Shown: positions 9,118-19,283 of the stretch, in pieces
Layout: every line of letters starts with the position of its first letter
How positions within the stretch are numbered: position 1 is the first letter of the stretch
Assembly (NCBI GenBank): GCA_001795455.1
Contig: MGPB01000011.1
Span: forward strand, 1 to 64,000
Direction of reading: 5' to 3'
Length of the DNA stretch: 64,000 nucleotides
Source of the DNA: Curvibacter sp. GWA2_63_95
Lineage (GTDB): Bacteria; Pseudomonadota; Gammaproteobacteria; Burkholderiales; Burkholderiaceae_C
Position numbers and translations under genes: made by a program
The notes under the pieces: generated by a model
What the model saw: the letters and a program-made list of their open reading frames with translations, nothing else
Databases searched by the model: none
What the model was told of the DNA's origin: nothing

Positions 9118-9383
9118 ACCACTGAAGCTGGAATGGCCTCAATCATCCGCCGGATGTACTCCACCAACATGGTTAGCATCCAGGGCCCTGCAATGGCAAA
9201 CACGGCAATCACCGCCACCAACTTTGGCACAAAGGCCAAGGTGGCCTCATGAATCTGGGTCACTGCTTGAAAAAGGCTTACCAGCAAGCCCACCAACAAT
9301 GCGGCCCCTAACACGGGGGAGGACACCATCAGCAGCATCAACAATGCCTCTTGCCCCATGGTCAGAACGGTTTGCGCATTCAT
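9114..9383 (-). CDS. fliQ: FliQ, flagellar export gate protein
   Basis: The 89-residue protein with two transmembrane helices belongs to the FliPQR export gate. It shows the family pattern of a first helix around residues 15-40 (LLMLLMVSSPVLGAALLVGL), the FQAVTQIHEATLAFVPK loop and a second helix. It lies nine bases after fliP and overlaps fliR, the usual fliPQR arrangement. Confidence 0.96.
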   Translation of the reverse strand: MNAQTVLTMGQEALLMLLMVSSPVLGAALLVGLLVSLFQAVTQIHEATLAFVPKLVAVIAVFAIAGPWMLTMLVEYIRRMIEAIPASVV

Positions 9384-9392
9384 ACCCTCTCC

Positions 9393-10154
9393 TCAGGTCA
9401 CAAAGCTTGCTGCCAGAGAGCCGACCAGCAAATTCCAGCCGTCGGCCAACACAAACAGCATCAGCTTAAAGGGCAAGGCCACCAGCACCGGTGACAACAT
9501 CATCATCCCCAAAGACATCAGCACGCTGGCCACCACAATGTCGATCACGAGAAATGGGATGAAAATCATAAATCCGATTTGAAATGCCGATTTCAGCTCA
9601 CTGATCACAAAAGCGGGAACCAACACCCGCAGAGGCGCAGTATCAGCCGTCACGCCGGCATCAAGTTTGGCCAACTTCGCGAACAAGGAGAAATCAGATT
9701 GGCGCGTTTGCTTGACCATGAACTCACGCAAAGGCAGCTCCGCTTTGCCAAGCGCCTGCTCAAACGAAAGGACGCTTCGGCTGTAGGGCTCGTACGCATC
9801 GGCATACATCCGGTCAAATGTGGGCCCCATCACGAACAAGGTGAGAAACAAGGAGAGTCCAATGATGACCTGGTTCGGCGGGGAGGATTGGGTTCCCAGC
9901 GCTTGCCGCAATAGAGAAAGCACAATCACAATCCGCGTGAAGCTTGTCATCATCAATAACACCGCAGGGATGAACGACAGCGCGGTAAAAAACAGCAAGG
10001 TCTGAATAGGAACAGAAAAATTCATCCCTCCGCTGCCAGTGCCGACCAGCAAGGGCAGTTGCCCAGGAGTCTGTGCAAATCCCACGGCAGCCCCCCCAAG
10101 GCACACAACACCCAGACCGAAGCGAATCCAATTACCGAAGCGTCCCAAGCACAT
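9393..10154 (-). CDS. fliP: FliP, flagellar export gate protein
   Basis: The 253-residue product has a cleavable-looking signal ([16 protein letters not shown]) and four membrane segments. The conserved [20 protein letters not shown] and [17 protein letters not shown] (here [13 protein letters not shown]) motifs of FliP are present. An upstream in-frame TTG at 10166 is possible; I chose the ATG at 10154, although the ribosome-binding site is weak for either. FliP makes the core of the export gate ring with FliQ and FliR, which follow directly. Confidence 0.94.
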   Translation of the reverse strand: MCLGRFGNWIRFGLGVVCLGGAAVGFAQTPGQLPLLVGTGSGGMNFSVPIQTLLFFTALSFIPAVLLMMTSFTRIVIVLSLLRQALGTQSSPPNQVIIGLSLFLTLFVMGPTFDRMYADAYEPYSRSVLSFEQALGKAELPLREFMVKQTRQSDFSLFAKLAKLDAGVTADTAPLRVLVPAFVISELKSAFQIGFMIFIPFLVIDIVVASVLMSLGMMMLSPVLVALPFKLMLFVLADGWNLLVGSLAASFVT

Positions 10155-10182
10155 CGTTTCTTTCAAATTTCAGGCGAACTGC

Positions 10183-10494
10183 TCAAGCACGCGGGTGCGG
10201 TAGCGTCTCAGAGTCCTCATCACGGGACACGGCGGCGCTGACTGGTGCGGTGTGCAACAAGGCAATGGACTGCACACTCACCCCCAAAGTCAGCCAGACC
10301 CTTGCGTTATCTGGGCCGACTTCAACTGTAACCACTCTTTGATTGGGGCCTACCGCCACTGCAGAAATAAAGCGACTTTGCCGGCCTGCGTCCACCACCC
10401 CAGACGCCATGCGCCCACGCAGCCAACGCAAAAACCATGGCAATGCAGCCAGAGCAGCCAAAAATGCGCCAACCCAAAGTAGTTGCTGCGTCAT
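10183..10494 (-). CDS. fliO: FliO, flagellar biosynthesis protein
   Basis: The 103-residue protein has a single N-terminal membrane helix (LLWVGAFLAALAALPWFLRW) and a small cytoplasmic beta-rich domain (ISAVAVGPNQRVVTVEVG ... VWLTLGVS) typical of FliO. It helps assemble the FliP ring and is poorly conserved, so position between fliN and fliP supports the call as much as sequence does. The tail is Ala/Glu/Asp-rich. Confidence 0.88.
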   Translation of the reverse strand: MTQQLLWVGAFLAALAALPWFLRWLRGRMASGVVDAGRQSRFISAVAVGPNQRVVTVEVGPDNARVWLTLGVSVQSIALLHTAPVSAAVSRDEDSETLPHPRA

Positions 10495-10505
10495 ATCGAT
10501 CCAGA

Positions 10506-10934
10506 CTAATTCTTGCTGACGCGCCGCAACCGCTCAGAGGGGGTCACCACATCCGTGAGTCGGATGCCGAATTTGTCGTTCACCACCACCACTTCACCTT
10601 GGGCGATCAGATAACCGTTGACCAGGACGTCCATGGGTTCGCCCGCCAATGCGTCCAACTCCACCACCGACCCTTGGCCCAACTGCAGGATGTGTTTGAT
10701 GGGAACCTTGGTACGCCCGAGTTCTACAGAAAGCTGCACGGGGATATCCAACACCATATTGATGTCGTTGGCATGCCCCTCGCCGCCCGAACTGAACGGT
10801 TTGGGTGGCTCACCAGACAAAGGGCCACCGGACTCAGGCCCGGACTCCGTGGCTTTCTGCTCCAGCAGCGCCTCCGCCCAGTCGGCCATGCCATCGTCGG
10901 CAGCAGTGTCTTCGGGTTTTTCTTCAGATGCCAT
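10506..10934 (-). CDS. fliN: FliN, flagellar switch protein
   Basis: FliN forms the lower part of the C ring with FliM and helps dock the export ATPase complex. The 142-residue protein has a Glu/Gly/Pro-rich N-terminal half and the C-terminal SpoA domain (about 60-140) with VELGRTKVPIKHILQLGQGS and VNDKFGIRLTDVV. Its start overlaps the end of fliM by 11 bases, indicating translational coupling. Confidence 0.96.
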   Translation of the reverse strand: MASEEKPEDTAADDGMADWAEALLEQKATESGPESGGPLSGEPPKPFSSGGEGHANDINMVLDIPVQLSVELGRTKVPIKHILQLGQGSVVELDALAGEPMDVLVNGYLIAQGEVVVVNDKFGIRLTDVVTPSERLRRVSKN

Positions 10935-11928
10935 TTCGTTCTCCCAACCAGTTTTGGTCGTTGCCCCGCAGCGCTTTCTCTATGCGAATGGCGTACTTTG
11001 AATTGTGAGTGCCGTATTGGCACTCAAAGATAGGGACACCATCCACCGTTGCTTGGATGCGTGGCTCACGGTTCAGTTCAATGAAGTCCCCTTTTTTCAT
11101 GACAAGCAATTGCTCCACCGTCGCATCCGCGCGCGCCAACTCGGCCACCAGCGTGACCTCTGCGGCTTGAATCTCCCGCGTAAGCACATTCACCCAACGG
11201 CGATCCACCTCTATGGAGTCCCCCTGGGTGGATGAGTAAAGCACATCCCGAATAGGCTCCAACGTCGAATACGGGAAACTGAAATGAATTGCGCCTGTGA
11301 TATCCCCAATTTCCAACTGAAAAGAGGTCGAGATCACAATTTCGCTGGGCGTTGCGATGTTGGCAAACTGCGGCTGCATCTCGCTGCGTTGGTACTCCAA
11401 CTCCAGCGGATAGATGCCCTTCCAAGCCTTTTTGTATTCTGTGGTAATGACTTCCACCAAGCGATTGATGACACGTTGTTCTGTCGCAGAAAAATCTCGT
11501 CCTTCAATTCGGGTCTGAAATTTTCCGATTCCGCCATACAAGGTGTCGATCACACCGAAGACCAACGCCGGCTCACACACGATCAAACCACTCCCCCGCA
11601 ACGGACGGATGGCCACAATATTGAAATTGGTCGGAACTGCCAATTCGCGTAAAAAAGCGCTGTAGCGCTGCACCGCCACCGGGCCTACTGAAATTTCAGG
11701 GCTTCGGCGAATAAAGTTAAACAAACCCACGCGCAGGTTACGCGCAAACCGCTCGTTGACGATTTCCATCGTGGGCATGCGCCCACGAACGATTCTTTCC
11801 TGGCTAGAAATGTTGTAAGAGCGGACTTCGCCGTGCTCCGCAGCTTCCTCGACCGTCTTCTGGCTCTCGCCAGTAACGCCTTCCAGGAGCGCATCAACTT
11901 CCTCTTGAGAAAGAAACGACTCACTCAT
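10924..11928 (-). CDS. fliM: FliM, flagellar switch protein binding CheY-P
   Basis: The 334-residue protein begins with the CheY-P-binding peptide motif (LSQEEVDALLEGV), followed by the CheC-like middle domain and a C-terminal SpoA domain. It forms the C ring with FliG and FliN and sets rotation direction. It lies 19 bases after fliL and overlaps fliN. The N-terminal binding peptide is intact, consistent with the functional-looking cheY genes of this locus. Confidence 0.97.
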   Translation of the reverse strand: MSESFLSQEEVDALLEGVTGESQKTVEEAAEHGEVRSYNISSQERIVRGRMPTMEIVNERFARNLRVGLFNFIRRSPEISVGPVAVQRYSAFLRELAVPTNFNIVAIRPLRGSGLIVCEPALVFGVIDTLYGGIGKFQTRIEGRDFSATEQRVINRLVEVITTEYKKAWKGIYPLELEYQRSEMQPQFANIATPSEIVISTSFQLEIGDITGAIHFSFPYSTLEPIRDVLYSSTQGDSIEVDRRWVNVLTREIQAAEVTLVAELARADATVEQLLVMKKGDFIELNREPRIQATVDGVPIFECQYGTHNSKYAIRIEKALRGNDQNWLGERNGI

Positions 11929-11947
11929 AGTTCAGTCCTGTTCACCC

Positions 11948-12523
11948 CTATTGCACAATGAAACTGGAGAAAAGCACCCCGACCACAGGGTACTGAATCG
12001 GCGCGGGTTTACTTTTCTTCTTTTTGGTGGATGTAGTTTCCTCTTCATGCGCATCTTCACCCCCGCCAAAGGGGATGGAGGCAACCTGCAAAATATCGGC
12101 GGCCAGTTTTTCTTTGCCCTCTGCCTTGAGCAGCTCCTCTGCAGTCCGCTGAGAGATCAACATCAAAATGCCACTGCGGATGGTTGGCAGGTAAGCCTTG
12201 ACAGAATCCGACGACTTGGCATCCATCACCTCCAAAGTAATGCCTATCTGCGCCACTCGCTCACCGCCAGGATCGGCCAGATTCACCACCATAGCATCCA
12301 GCGGCAAATACGCGGGAGGGGCCTTGGGATCGGCGTGGGCCGCTGCTTTTGTGGGAGCGACCTCCTCCCCATCTTCGGAGGCAGCACGCTGTTTGCTGAT
12401 GACAAAGAAGGCAGCGGCACCGCCCAACACAAGCACCAACACAGCAGCCACGATGATGATCAGCATCTTTTTGCTCTTGGCGGGGGCCTTGGCGGCATCT
12501 GCGGCATCGGGTTTTGCTGACAC
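11948..12523 (-). CDS. fliL: FliL, basal-body-associated stator-support protein
   Basis: The 191-residue protein has one N-terminal membrane helix (MLIIIVAAVLVLVLGGAAAF) and a periplasmic FliL domain containing PLDAMVVNLADPGGERVAQI and LISQRTAEELLKAEGKEKLA. The start is a GTG at 12523 with AAGGA about eight bases upstream. It is separated from fliK by 116 bases, the largest gap in this operon, so an internal promoter is possible though I did not identify one. FliL encircles or supports stators in other bacteria. Confidence 0.94.
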   Translation of the reverse strand: MSAKPDAADAAKAPAKSKKMLIIIVAAVLVLVLGGAAAFFVISKQRAASEDGEEVAPTKAAAHADPKAPPAYLPLDAMVVNLADPGGERVAQIGITLEVMDAKSSDSVKAYLPTIRSGILMLISQRTAEELLKAEGKEKLAADILQVASIPFGGGEDAHEEETTSTKKKKSKPAPIQYPVVGVLFSSFIVQ

Positions 12524-12639
12524 GGTTGGATCCTTACATTAAAAACGGTAGTCGGATTATTGATGGAGTCACAGGCCACCTAAGCACGAATAAGGTGGGA
12601 TATTCAGCCACCGCTGCCATTATTGACACAAACCTAGAC

Positions 12640-13785
12640 TCACACGAAGAGATCCAATGCCCTGCCCTGGGGAATCTTGGGCCGCGCCGGACTGTCTGCA
12701 AGCACTGGCACCTGGACCGCTATGCTTGCCTGCCGCCCTTCTTGGCGTGGCCGCCCCCCCCCATGCCCCGATGCCTCACCACTGTGCGAAGTGCCAACGG
12801 ACATGCCAGTCAACACCACCCCCTGACGTTGTAGCGAATCCTTCAGTTGCTCAGCGGCCTTCTCAATGGCATCCCGTGCGTGCAATTCATCCGTTCTAAA
12901 GGAAACCTGGGCTTCATTTCCCTGCATGCTGATACTCACTTCGACCGGGCTCAAACCCATGCCATCCAGCGTGAGTTCAGCATTCTGGACATCCTGCGCA
13001 ATCCAATAGGTCACCTGCTCCGCGACATAAGACTCGATCGACCCACTAGCTTGGGTGGCCACCACACCATCCATCCCCATGGGGGCAGATGTGGACTGGG
13101 GTTGCAAGTACACCGCATCCGCAGACACCGGCTTGCCGGCAACCGGTTCCCACAGACGGCGCTCTGCCATGGGCGCCTGGCCGGAGACCGGGGCGGGTAC
13201 GACCCGGTTTTCCATGCCCACGGTAGACACCAGCTCTTGCAGATGCACCATCTCCATGTCAACCCGTACTTGCGCGGTATCGTCGCCGGCGGGCTGCGCG
13301 ACTGGCAGGGGGGTGGCCTGCGCTTTCTGCAAGTCTGCCGTACTGACCGGTTTGGCGCTCTTGTGCCCCGCTGCCAACAGTCCGGGAGCAACGGCACTCT
13401 CCGCGCCCGATGCAGACCAGGAGGGCCGCTTCACACCGAAAAAAGCAGCCCCTTGCTGAGAGGGCGCGTGCTCCTCGGATGCTGGCGCAGCCTGCCCTGC
13501 GGTCACGGGCACACCCAATACCCAGCCGGCCAAGGCCGTTACATCAGTCGCAGACGCTAGCGCATCCTCATCCTGTGGCTCGCCCCCAGCCAACGCACCA
13601 CTGCCGTCGCCCAATAAGTCCGATGCATCCGCAGCCACCGTAAGCGCATCGTCTGCGGCCCCTAGCATGGCGAAAAATCCCGACGCGTCGCCAGCAAGTG
13701 CAGGCGCGCCCTTTCCTTTGCCGCCGGCAGCAGTTGGGGGCGTTTTGGCCAGGCCGTGACCGGCGGAAGTTGTTTCGATCGTCAT
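12640..13785 (-). CDS. fliK: FliK, flagellar hook-length control protein
   Basis: The 381-residue protein has an Ala/Pro/Gly-rich, low-complexity N-terminal two thirds and a conserved C-terminal FliK domain (about 245-330; LTLDGMGLSPVEVSI, VSFRTDELHARDAIE, LKDSLQRQG). FliK measures hook length and switches export specificity through FlhB. Its ATG overlaps the fliJ stop as ATGA. The tail after the conserved domain is Gly/Arg/His-rich before ending in DLFV. Confidence 0.92.
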   Translation of the reverse strand: MTIETTSAGHGLAKTPPTAAGGKGKGAPALAGDASGFFAMLGAADDALTVAADASDLLGDGSGALAGGEPQDEDALASATDVTALAGWVLGVPVTAGQAAPASEEHAPSQQGAAFFGVKRPSWSASGAESAVAPGLLAAGHKSAKPVSTADLQKAQATPLPVAQPAGDDTAQVRVDMEMVHLQELVSTVGMENRVVPAPVSGQAPMAERRLWEPVAGKPVSADAVYLQPQSTSAPMGMDGVVATQASGSIESYVAEQVTYWIAQDVQNAELTLDGMGLSPVEVSISMQGNEAQVSFRTDELHARDAIEKAAEQLKDSLQRQGVVLTGMSVGTSHSGEASGHGGGRPRQEGRQASIAVQVPVLADSPARPKIPQGRALDLFV

Positions 13786-14252
13786 CGTGTGTCCTCCAAA
13801 TGGGCAGCTGCCACCCTGCGTGCGTGCACCATGGCAGCCATTTCATCCATACGCCCCTGCTCGCGACGCTGCTCGGTGGCCGCCAGCGACAACTTGCGCT
13901 TCTCCAGCACCTGCTTCAAACCCGACACCCGCATCTCGGCCTGCACCAGCGAAGCGCGACATTGGGCCTCCTGCCGCGCCAGATTGGCAATCACGCCATC
14001 CTGCATGCCCATGGCGTGCTGCAAGCGCTCCACAAACTGGTAATGGTGCCGAATCAACTCTGGCGACAGGGCTGTGTGATGGCCCTGTATCCAGCGAGCA
14101 TCGGTATCTTGGGCATAACTTTGCAACTGCTGCAACTGCTGCTGCCCCATCTGCGCCTGGCGTTGTGCCCGCGCCAGCACCTGTGCCAGCTCGTCACGCT
14201 GGCGCTCAGCCAGTTCAATCGCAAGTTGCAGACCGTGGAAGGAGTGGTTCAT
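13782..14252 (-). CDS. fliJ: FliJ, flagellar export chaperone
   Basis: The 156-residue protein is almost wholly coiled coil and rich in Gln, Glu and Arg, as expected for FliJ, the stalk of the export ATPase. The ATG at 14252 (MNHSFHGLQLAIELAE) was preferred to the upstream in-frame TTG at 14264; neither has a strong ribosome-binding site, and coupling to fliI 21 bases upstream is likely. Identification rests on coiled-coil character and position between fliI and fliK. Confidence 0.88.
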   Translation of the reverse strand: MNHSFHGLQLAIELAERQRDELAQVLARAQRQAQMGQQQLQQLQSYAQDTDARWIQGHHTALSPELIRHHYQFVERLQHAMGMQDGVIANLARQEAQCRASLVQAEMRVSGLKQVLEKRKLSLAATEQRREQGRMDEMAAMVHARRVAAAHLEDTR

Positions 14253-14273
14253 GGTGAGTTTCAAGAAAGCGCA

Positions 14274-15701
14274 TTAGGGGCCAGGCCGCGACAGGGAGGT
14301 ACACATCTCCATGCCCAGCAGGGCCTCCTCCATGCCAGAGGCTTCCAACATGTCCTGCTGCAGGAACTGGTGCATGGGCGGATGCAGGGCAATGGCCTCA
14401 TCCAGCAGGGGGTCTGAACCTTGCGCATAGGCACCAATTTGCACCAGATCCCGTCCTTTTTCGTATTTGGAGTACAGGCTGCGGAAGCGCCGGGCCAGCT
14501 CAAAATGCGCGCGCGGCACCACGTTGTGCATCACCCGCGAGGCGGACTGCTCGACATCGATGGCCGGATAATGTCCCGCCTCCGCCAAGCGCCGGGACAG
14601 CACAATGTGCCCATCCAGAATCGCGCGCGCGGCATCGGCAATCGGGTCCTGCTGGTCATCCCCCTCGGACAGCACGGTGTAAAAGGCCGTGATGGACCCC
14701 ACACCATGCAAGCCATTGCCGCTGCGCTCTACCAACTGCGGCAGCTTGGCAAAGCAGGACGGTGGATACCCCTTGGTCGCAGGTGGTTCGCCAATCGCCA
14801 ACGCAATCTCACGTTGTGCCATGGCATAGCGGGTCAGCGAGTCCATGAGCAGGAGCACATGGCGGCCCTGGTCCCGAAAATGTTCGGCAATCGCCGTCGC
14901 GTAAGAGGCGCCCTGCATGCGCAGCAGCGGTGGCGCATCCGCAGGTGCGGCCACCACCACCGAACGCGCGCGGCCATCCGCCCCAAGAATGTCTTCAATG
15001 AATTCCTTGACTTCCCGGCCCCGCTCGCCAATCAGGCCCACCACAATCACATCCGCCTGGGTGTAGCGGGCCATCATCCCCAGCAACACACTCTTGCCCA
15101 CACCCGAACCCGCAAACAGGCCCAGACGTTGACCACGCCCGACGGTCAGCAAGGCGTTGATGGAGCGAACGCCGGTATCCAGGGGGTCGCGCACAGGCGC
15201 ACGGTCCATGGCATTGATGGGTTTGCGGTCCATGGGCTTGGACACCACATCTTGCAGCGGCCCCATGCGGTCCATAGGCGCCCCCTGAGAATCCACCACC
15301 CGCCCCAACAGGCCATCACCCAAGGGCAGGCGCAACAGACCGGCGGCATTCAGATCACGGGCAAGGGGGGCTTCGCCCAGACGTGGCACGGGCACATAGG
15401 CCGACGCAACGGCCACACCGGCACCACTGGAAAGGCCATGAACGTCACCCGCAGGCATCAAGTAGGCACGGTCGCCAGAAAACCCGACCACCTCGGCCAG
15501 CACCGGCTCGCGCGCCTTCATGGTCACCACACATTGCGAGCCTACGGGCATGCGAATTCCGCTGGCCTCTAACACCAAGCCAGCCAGGCGCGTCAGGGTC
15601 CCCCGGACCTCCAGCGTAGATTCTTGGGCTACCTGCTGACGTGCGCCCTGCAAAAAAGCCTGCCACTTGGGCGCAGATGAGCCGGTTTCATGCATCGTCA
15701 T
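14274..15701 (-). CDS. fliI: FliI, flagellar export ATPase
   Basis: The 475-residue F1-beta-like ATPase energises flagellar protein export. Walker A is [15 protein letters not shown], the Walker B strand is [16 protein letters not shown], and the family segment [12 protein letters not shown] is present. The open frame extends to 15746 but the ATG at 15701 has GGGAG at ideal spacing, so the first 15 codons are probably untranslated. It overlaps the end of fliH by 14 bases. Confidence 0.96.
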   Translation of the reverse strand: MTMHETGSSAPKWQAFLQGARQQVAQESTLEVRGTLTRLAGLVLEASGIRMPVGSQCVVTMKAREPVLAEVVGFSGDRAYLMPAGDVHGLSSGAGVAVASAYVPVPRLGEAPLARDLNAAGLLRLPLGDGLLGRVVDSQGAPMDRMGPLQDVVSKPMDRKPINAMDRAPVRDPLDTGVRSINALLTVGRGQRLGLFAGSGVGKSVLLGMMARYTQADVIVVGLIGERGREVKEFIEDILGADGRARSVVVAAPADAPPLLRMQGASYATAIAEHFRDQGRHVLLLMDSLTRYAMAQREIALAIGEPPATKGYPPSCFAKLPQLVERSGNGLHGVGSITAFYTVLSEGDDQQDPIADAARAILDGHIVLSRRLAEAGHYPAIDVEQSASRVMHNVVPRAHFELARRFRSLYSKYEKGRDLVQIGAYAQGSDPLLDEAIALHPPMHQFLQQDMLEASGMEEALLGMEMCTSLSRPGP

Positions 15702-16386
15702 CACGTGGCTCCCAGGGGCTGTCAAAGCCCAAACTGGCCAGCGCACGCTGCCAGCGCTTCTGAACCGTGCCGTCCACCACCGTACCGGCCGACTCCACCA
15801 GGCACCCCCCGCGGGCTACGGAGGCGTCCGGCAGCAACGTCAGGGCCAAGCTGGAAAACTCCTGTCGCAACACCTCCGCCAACACCTCCAAGTCCAGCGG
15901 GTGCAGGCGCACTACGGCAGCTTTGCTATCGACGGCCAGCATGCCCAACGCCTCGCGCACCACGGGCTGCAGGGCGTTGGGATTGGTGGAGAGTTCATGG
16001 CGCAGTACCTGCCGCGCCAACTCACAGGCCAGCTCCAGCACGCCCTGGGCCATCACCTGCTCCGAGGCCGCCAGCTGGGCGCTGGCCTGCTCGAACAGGG
16101 CCGCAAAGTTGGCTGTGAGGTCCTGGCCCTGGGTGGCAATGTATTCGTTGATCTGGCGCTGCCCCTCCAGCGTGGCCTGCGCGTGGCCCTGGGCATACCC
16201 TTCGGCGTACCCCTCGGCATAGCCAGCTTGGCGGGCCCCGTCCTCTTTGGCTTGTTCCTCTGCCTCTGCCTGGGCTTTGAGCTTGGCGGCAAAACGCACC
16301 GCCGATTGGTCTACGGCGCCAAAGTCCCACTCGGTAACGGTGGCGACATCTTCGCCAGAAATAAAGCGTGCTTGGTTACGGGACAT
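15688..16386 (-). CDS. fliH: FliH, regulator of the export ATPase
   Basis: The 232-residue protein binds and restrains FliI and tethers it to the C ring. It shows the hallmark Gly repeat [16 protein letters not shown] (about residues 55-70) on a long helix, followed by the FliH/V-ATPase E-type C-terminal domain. It starts one base into the fliG stop and overlaps fliI, so it is tightly coupled to both neighbours. Confidence 0.94.
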   Translation of the reverse strand: MSRNQARFISGEDVATVTEWDFGAVDQSAVRFAAKLKAQAEAEEQAKEDGARQAGYAEGYAEGYAQGHAQATLEGQRQINEYIATQGQDLTANFAALFEQASAQLAASEQVMAQGVLELACELARQVLRHELSTNPNALQPVVREALGMLAVDSKAAVVRLHPLDLEVLAEVLRQEFSSLALTLLPDASVARGGCLVESAGTVVDGTVQKRWQRALASLGFDSPWEPRDDDA

Positions 16387-17387
16387 CAGACCATGGCGTC
16401 GTCGCCACCTCCACTACCAATGACAATTTGCCCCTCGTCGGCCAGGCGGCGCACCGTCTTGAGAATTTCTTTCTGCTGCGCCTCGACCTCGGACAAGCGC
16501 ATGGGACCGCGGGACTCCAGATCCTCCCTGAGCGTGGCCGCCGCACGCGAAGACATATTGGCCAGGATTTTTTCCTTGAGTTCAGGCTGGGCACCCTTGA
16601 GAGCCACGATGAGCACATCGGAGGACACCTCCTTGAGCACCATTTGGATGGCCTTGTCGTCGAGCTTGATCACGTCGTCGAACACAAACATCTTGTCCAT
16701 GATCTTCTGGGCCAGATCCGCATCGTGGCTGCGGATGGACTCAATCACCGTGCCCTCGATAGCAGTACCCATCAGGTTGATCATTTCTGCAGCAGTCTTG
16801 ATACCGCCCAGCGAGGACTTGCGGATCTTGTCTCCGCCGGCCAGCACCTTGAACAGCACTTCGTTCAAATCCTTCAGCGCCGTGGGCTGGATACCTTCCA
16901 TGGTGGCCACGCGCAGCATGACCTCGTTGCGCTGGCGTTCGGTCAGGTGCTTGAGCACATCGGCCGCCTGGTCATAGTCCAGATGCACCAGAATGGCGGC
17001 CACGATCTGCGGGTGTTCGTTGCGCAGCAACTCGGCCACACTCAAGGGGTCCATCCACTTCAAGCTCTCGATGCCCGACACATCGCCGCCCTGCAAAATG
17101 CGATCAATCAGCAAGGCCGCCTTGTCATCCCCCAAGGCCAGCTTGAGCACCGAGCGCACATAGTCGCCCGAATTGGACACCAGCAGACTCTGCGAAGCCG
17201 CCACGCCGGTGAATTTTTCAACAACCTCGTCCACTTTTTCGCGCGAGAGTTGGGTGGTCTTGGCAATCGCCTCGCCCAGACGCTGCACCTCCTTGGGTGA
17301 CAGGTGTTTGAACACCTCCGATGCCTCTGCTTCACCCAGAGACATCATGAGGATTGCCGCGTCTTGGAGTCCGTCGTCGTTTGCCAT
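16386..17387 (-). CDS. fliG: FliG, flagellar switch and torque protein
   Basis: The 333-residue protein has the N-terminal MS-ring-binding domain, middle EHPQ motif (NEHPQIVAAILVHL) and C-terminal torque domain with the charged helix (FVFDDVIKLDDKAIQMVL ... GGGDD tail). FliG couples stator force to rotor movement and binds FliF and FliM. It starts 21 bases after fliF. No unusual features. Confidence 0.97.
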   Translation of the reverse strand: MANDDGLQDAAILMMSLGEAEASEVFKHLSPKEVQRLGEAIAKTTQLSREKVDEVVEKFTGVAASQSLLVSNSGDYVRSVLKLALGDDKAALLIDRILQGGDVSGIESLKWMDPLSVAELLRNEHPQIVAAILVHLDYDQAADVLKHLTERQRNEVMLRVATMEGIQPTALKDLNEVLFKVLAGGDKIRKSSLGGIKTAAEMINLMGTAIEGTVIESIRSHDADLAQKIMDKMFVFDDVIKLDDKAIQMVLKEVSSDVLIVALKGAQPELKEKILANMSSRAAATLREDLESRGPMRLSEVEAQQKEILKTVRRLADEGQIVIGSGGGDDAMV

Positions 17388-17408
17388 GGTGCTATTTTGC
17401 GCTGACCG

Positions 17409-19112
17409 TCAGGCCGGCGCCTCGCCGTTCATCCACGCTTTGACAATGTTGGCCACCGCAGCGGGGTTGTCGCGGGTCAGCTTGCGGGCATCTTCCAGGC
17501 GTAGCTCGCCATGCGACACAACGGCAGTTCCTGTTTCTGCGATGGGGCCACCCAACTGCGGACGGTCAGGTTGCTCGGACTCCAGGGCGTCCAGTTGGCC
17601 GCCACGCTCCTCACCCAATGGCTCGGCCGCTGCAGGGGGCTGCGTCAGTGACTTCATGGCCGGGCGAATGACACCCAGCAAGACCAGCGCAGCCAAACCC
17701 AGCGTGCCCAAGGGCCACGCCAAGCTGCGCGCCAGGTCCACCACCTCCGGCTGGCGCCACACCGGGATCTCGGTGCTGTCCACCACGGGCGCGGCAAAGG
17801 CGGCGTTCACCACATTGACCGAATCGCCACGGTCTTGGCTGAAACCCACGGTTTCACGCACCAGGGCGGTCATTTTTTCCAGCTGCGCCTCGGTCAGGGG
17901 GATGCTGGTCACCTTGCCCTTGTCATCGGTACTGCTCTGGTTGTTGAGCACCACGGCCGCATTGATGCGCTTGATGACCCCGGTGGCGCCTTTGACCACA
18001 CGCACCGTCTTGTCCACTTCGTAATTGATGATGGACTCTTTTTTGGACGAATTGTTGGCTCCGGCCGCGCCCCCCGCCTGCCCGGCCGCTGCCAACGTTT
18101 GGGGCTGCCCATTGATGGGAGCCGCAGGCTGGGCGGGTGGCTGGTTGGTGGTGGCACCCGGCACACCCGACGGTGGACCGGCTTGCGCGCCATTGGTGCT
18201 CTCTACCAACTGCTGGCTGCGCACTGCACTGCTGTCGGGCGTCTGGTTGGGCTTGTGCGACTCGGTGGTCGACTCGGTTTGCGAGAAATCCAGCTCCGCA
18301 GTGACCTGGGCCTTGACGTTCTGCTTGCCAACCAATGGCTCCAGAATATCGAGAATACGACGGCTATAGAGCTGCTCTATTTGTTGCACATACTGCAATT
18401 GCTCCGCGTCGGCCCCCATCGCGCCAGTGCCATCGGGCATGGCAGACAGCAACTTGCCGGAGTCGTCCAGCACACTGACAGCACTGGGGCTCATCTCGGG
18501 CACGCTGGAGGCCACCAAGTGCACGATGCCCGCCAGTTGGGTCCGGTCCAAGGCACGGCCGGGGTGCAAACTCAGCAAAACGGAGGCAGACGGCTTCTGC
18601 TGCTCGCGGAAAAAACCATTCTGGTTCGGCAGTGCCAAGTGCACACGGGCGTTTTGCACGGATGACAAAGCCTGGATCGACCGGGTCAGCTCGCCTTCCA
18701 GGCCACGCTGGAAGGTCAAACGCTCCTGAAACTGGGTCATGCCAAAGCGGTTGGCCTCCATCATCTCAAACCCGTTGACCGACCCCTTGGGCAAGCCCAA
18801 AGACGCCAGCTTGAGGCGGACATCGTGCACGCGATCGGCGGGCACCAGGATGGCGCCACCACCCTCGGTGTACTTATATGGAACGTTCAGGGTACTGAGC
18901 TGGGCGATCACAGCGCCCCCGTCCTTGTCCGCCAGGTTGGAGTACAGCACCCGCCACTCGGCCTGTCGCCCCATCACCAGACCCACGATGCCAATCGCCA
19001 CAAACAGCAACACCCCCAAGGCCAGGCGCATGCGCTGGCCCTGATCCATCGCGGCAAAACGTTGCCCGATGGTGGGGTTGACGGGGACGGTGGCTACAGC
19101 TTGCATATCCAT
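17409..19112 (-). CDS. fliF: FliF, flagellar MS-ring protein
   Basis: The 567-residue protein forms the MS ring, the first flagellar structure assembled. It has two membrane helices (about 37-57 and near 450-470) flanking the periplasmic ring-building domains. Visible segments include GRQAEWRVLYSNLADKD and RTQLAGIVHLVASSVPEMSP. The linker around residues 290-350 is Gln/Pro/Gly-rich. The frame continues upstream to 19220, but the ATG at 19112 (MDMQAVATVPVN) gives the expected family start; a strong ribosome-binding site is lacking. First gene of the fliF-R operon, divergent from fliE. Confidence 0.94.
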   Translation of the reverse strand: MDMQAVATVPVNPTIGQRFAAMDQGQRMRLALGVLLFVAIGIVGLVMGRQAEWRVLYSNLADKDGGAVIAQLSTLNVPYKYTEGGGAILVPADRVHDVRLKLASLGLPKGSVNGFEMMEANRFGMTQFQERLTFQRGLEGELTRSIQALSSVQNARVHLALPNQNGFFREQQKPSASVLLSLHPGRALDRTQLAGIVHLVASSVPEMSPSAVSVLDDSGKLLSAMPDGTGAMGADAEQLQYVQQIEQLYSRRILDILEPLVGKQNVKAQVTAELDFSQTESTTESHKPNQTPDSSAVRSQQLVESTNGAQAGPPSGVPGATTNQPPAQPAAPINGQPQTLAAAGQAGGAAGANNSSKKESIINYEVDKTVRVVKGATGVIKRINAAVVLNNQSSTDDKGKVTSIPLTEAQLEKMTALVRETVGFSQDRGDSVNVVNAAFAAPVVDSTEIPVWRQPEVVDLARSLAWPLGTLGLAALVLLGVIRPAMKSLTQPPAAAEPLGEERGGQLDALESEQPDRPQLGGPIAETGTAVVSHGELRLEDARKLTRDNPAAVANIVKAWMNGEAPA

Positions 19113-19283
19113 GGGTTCCAGTGCGGTGGGGCGTGGCTCGCCGGACGTAATGGGGCTGATTATTCGACCCACCCCCAAAAACATTAGGGTAATAAGCACC
19201 CGCTTTACCCAGCAATTCAAAAAAATGCCGCATGGCCTCGCGTCTTAGGATCGCCCCAACGTCAAGACCAGAGAGACCCTGCC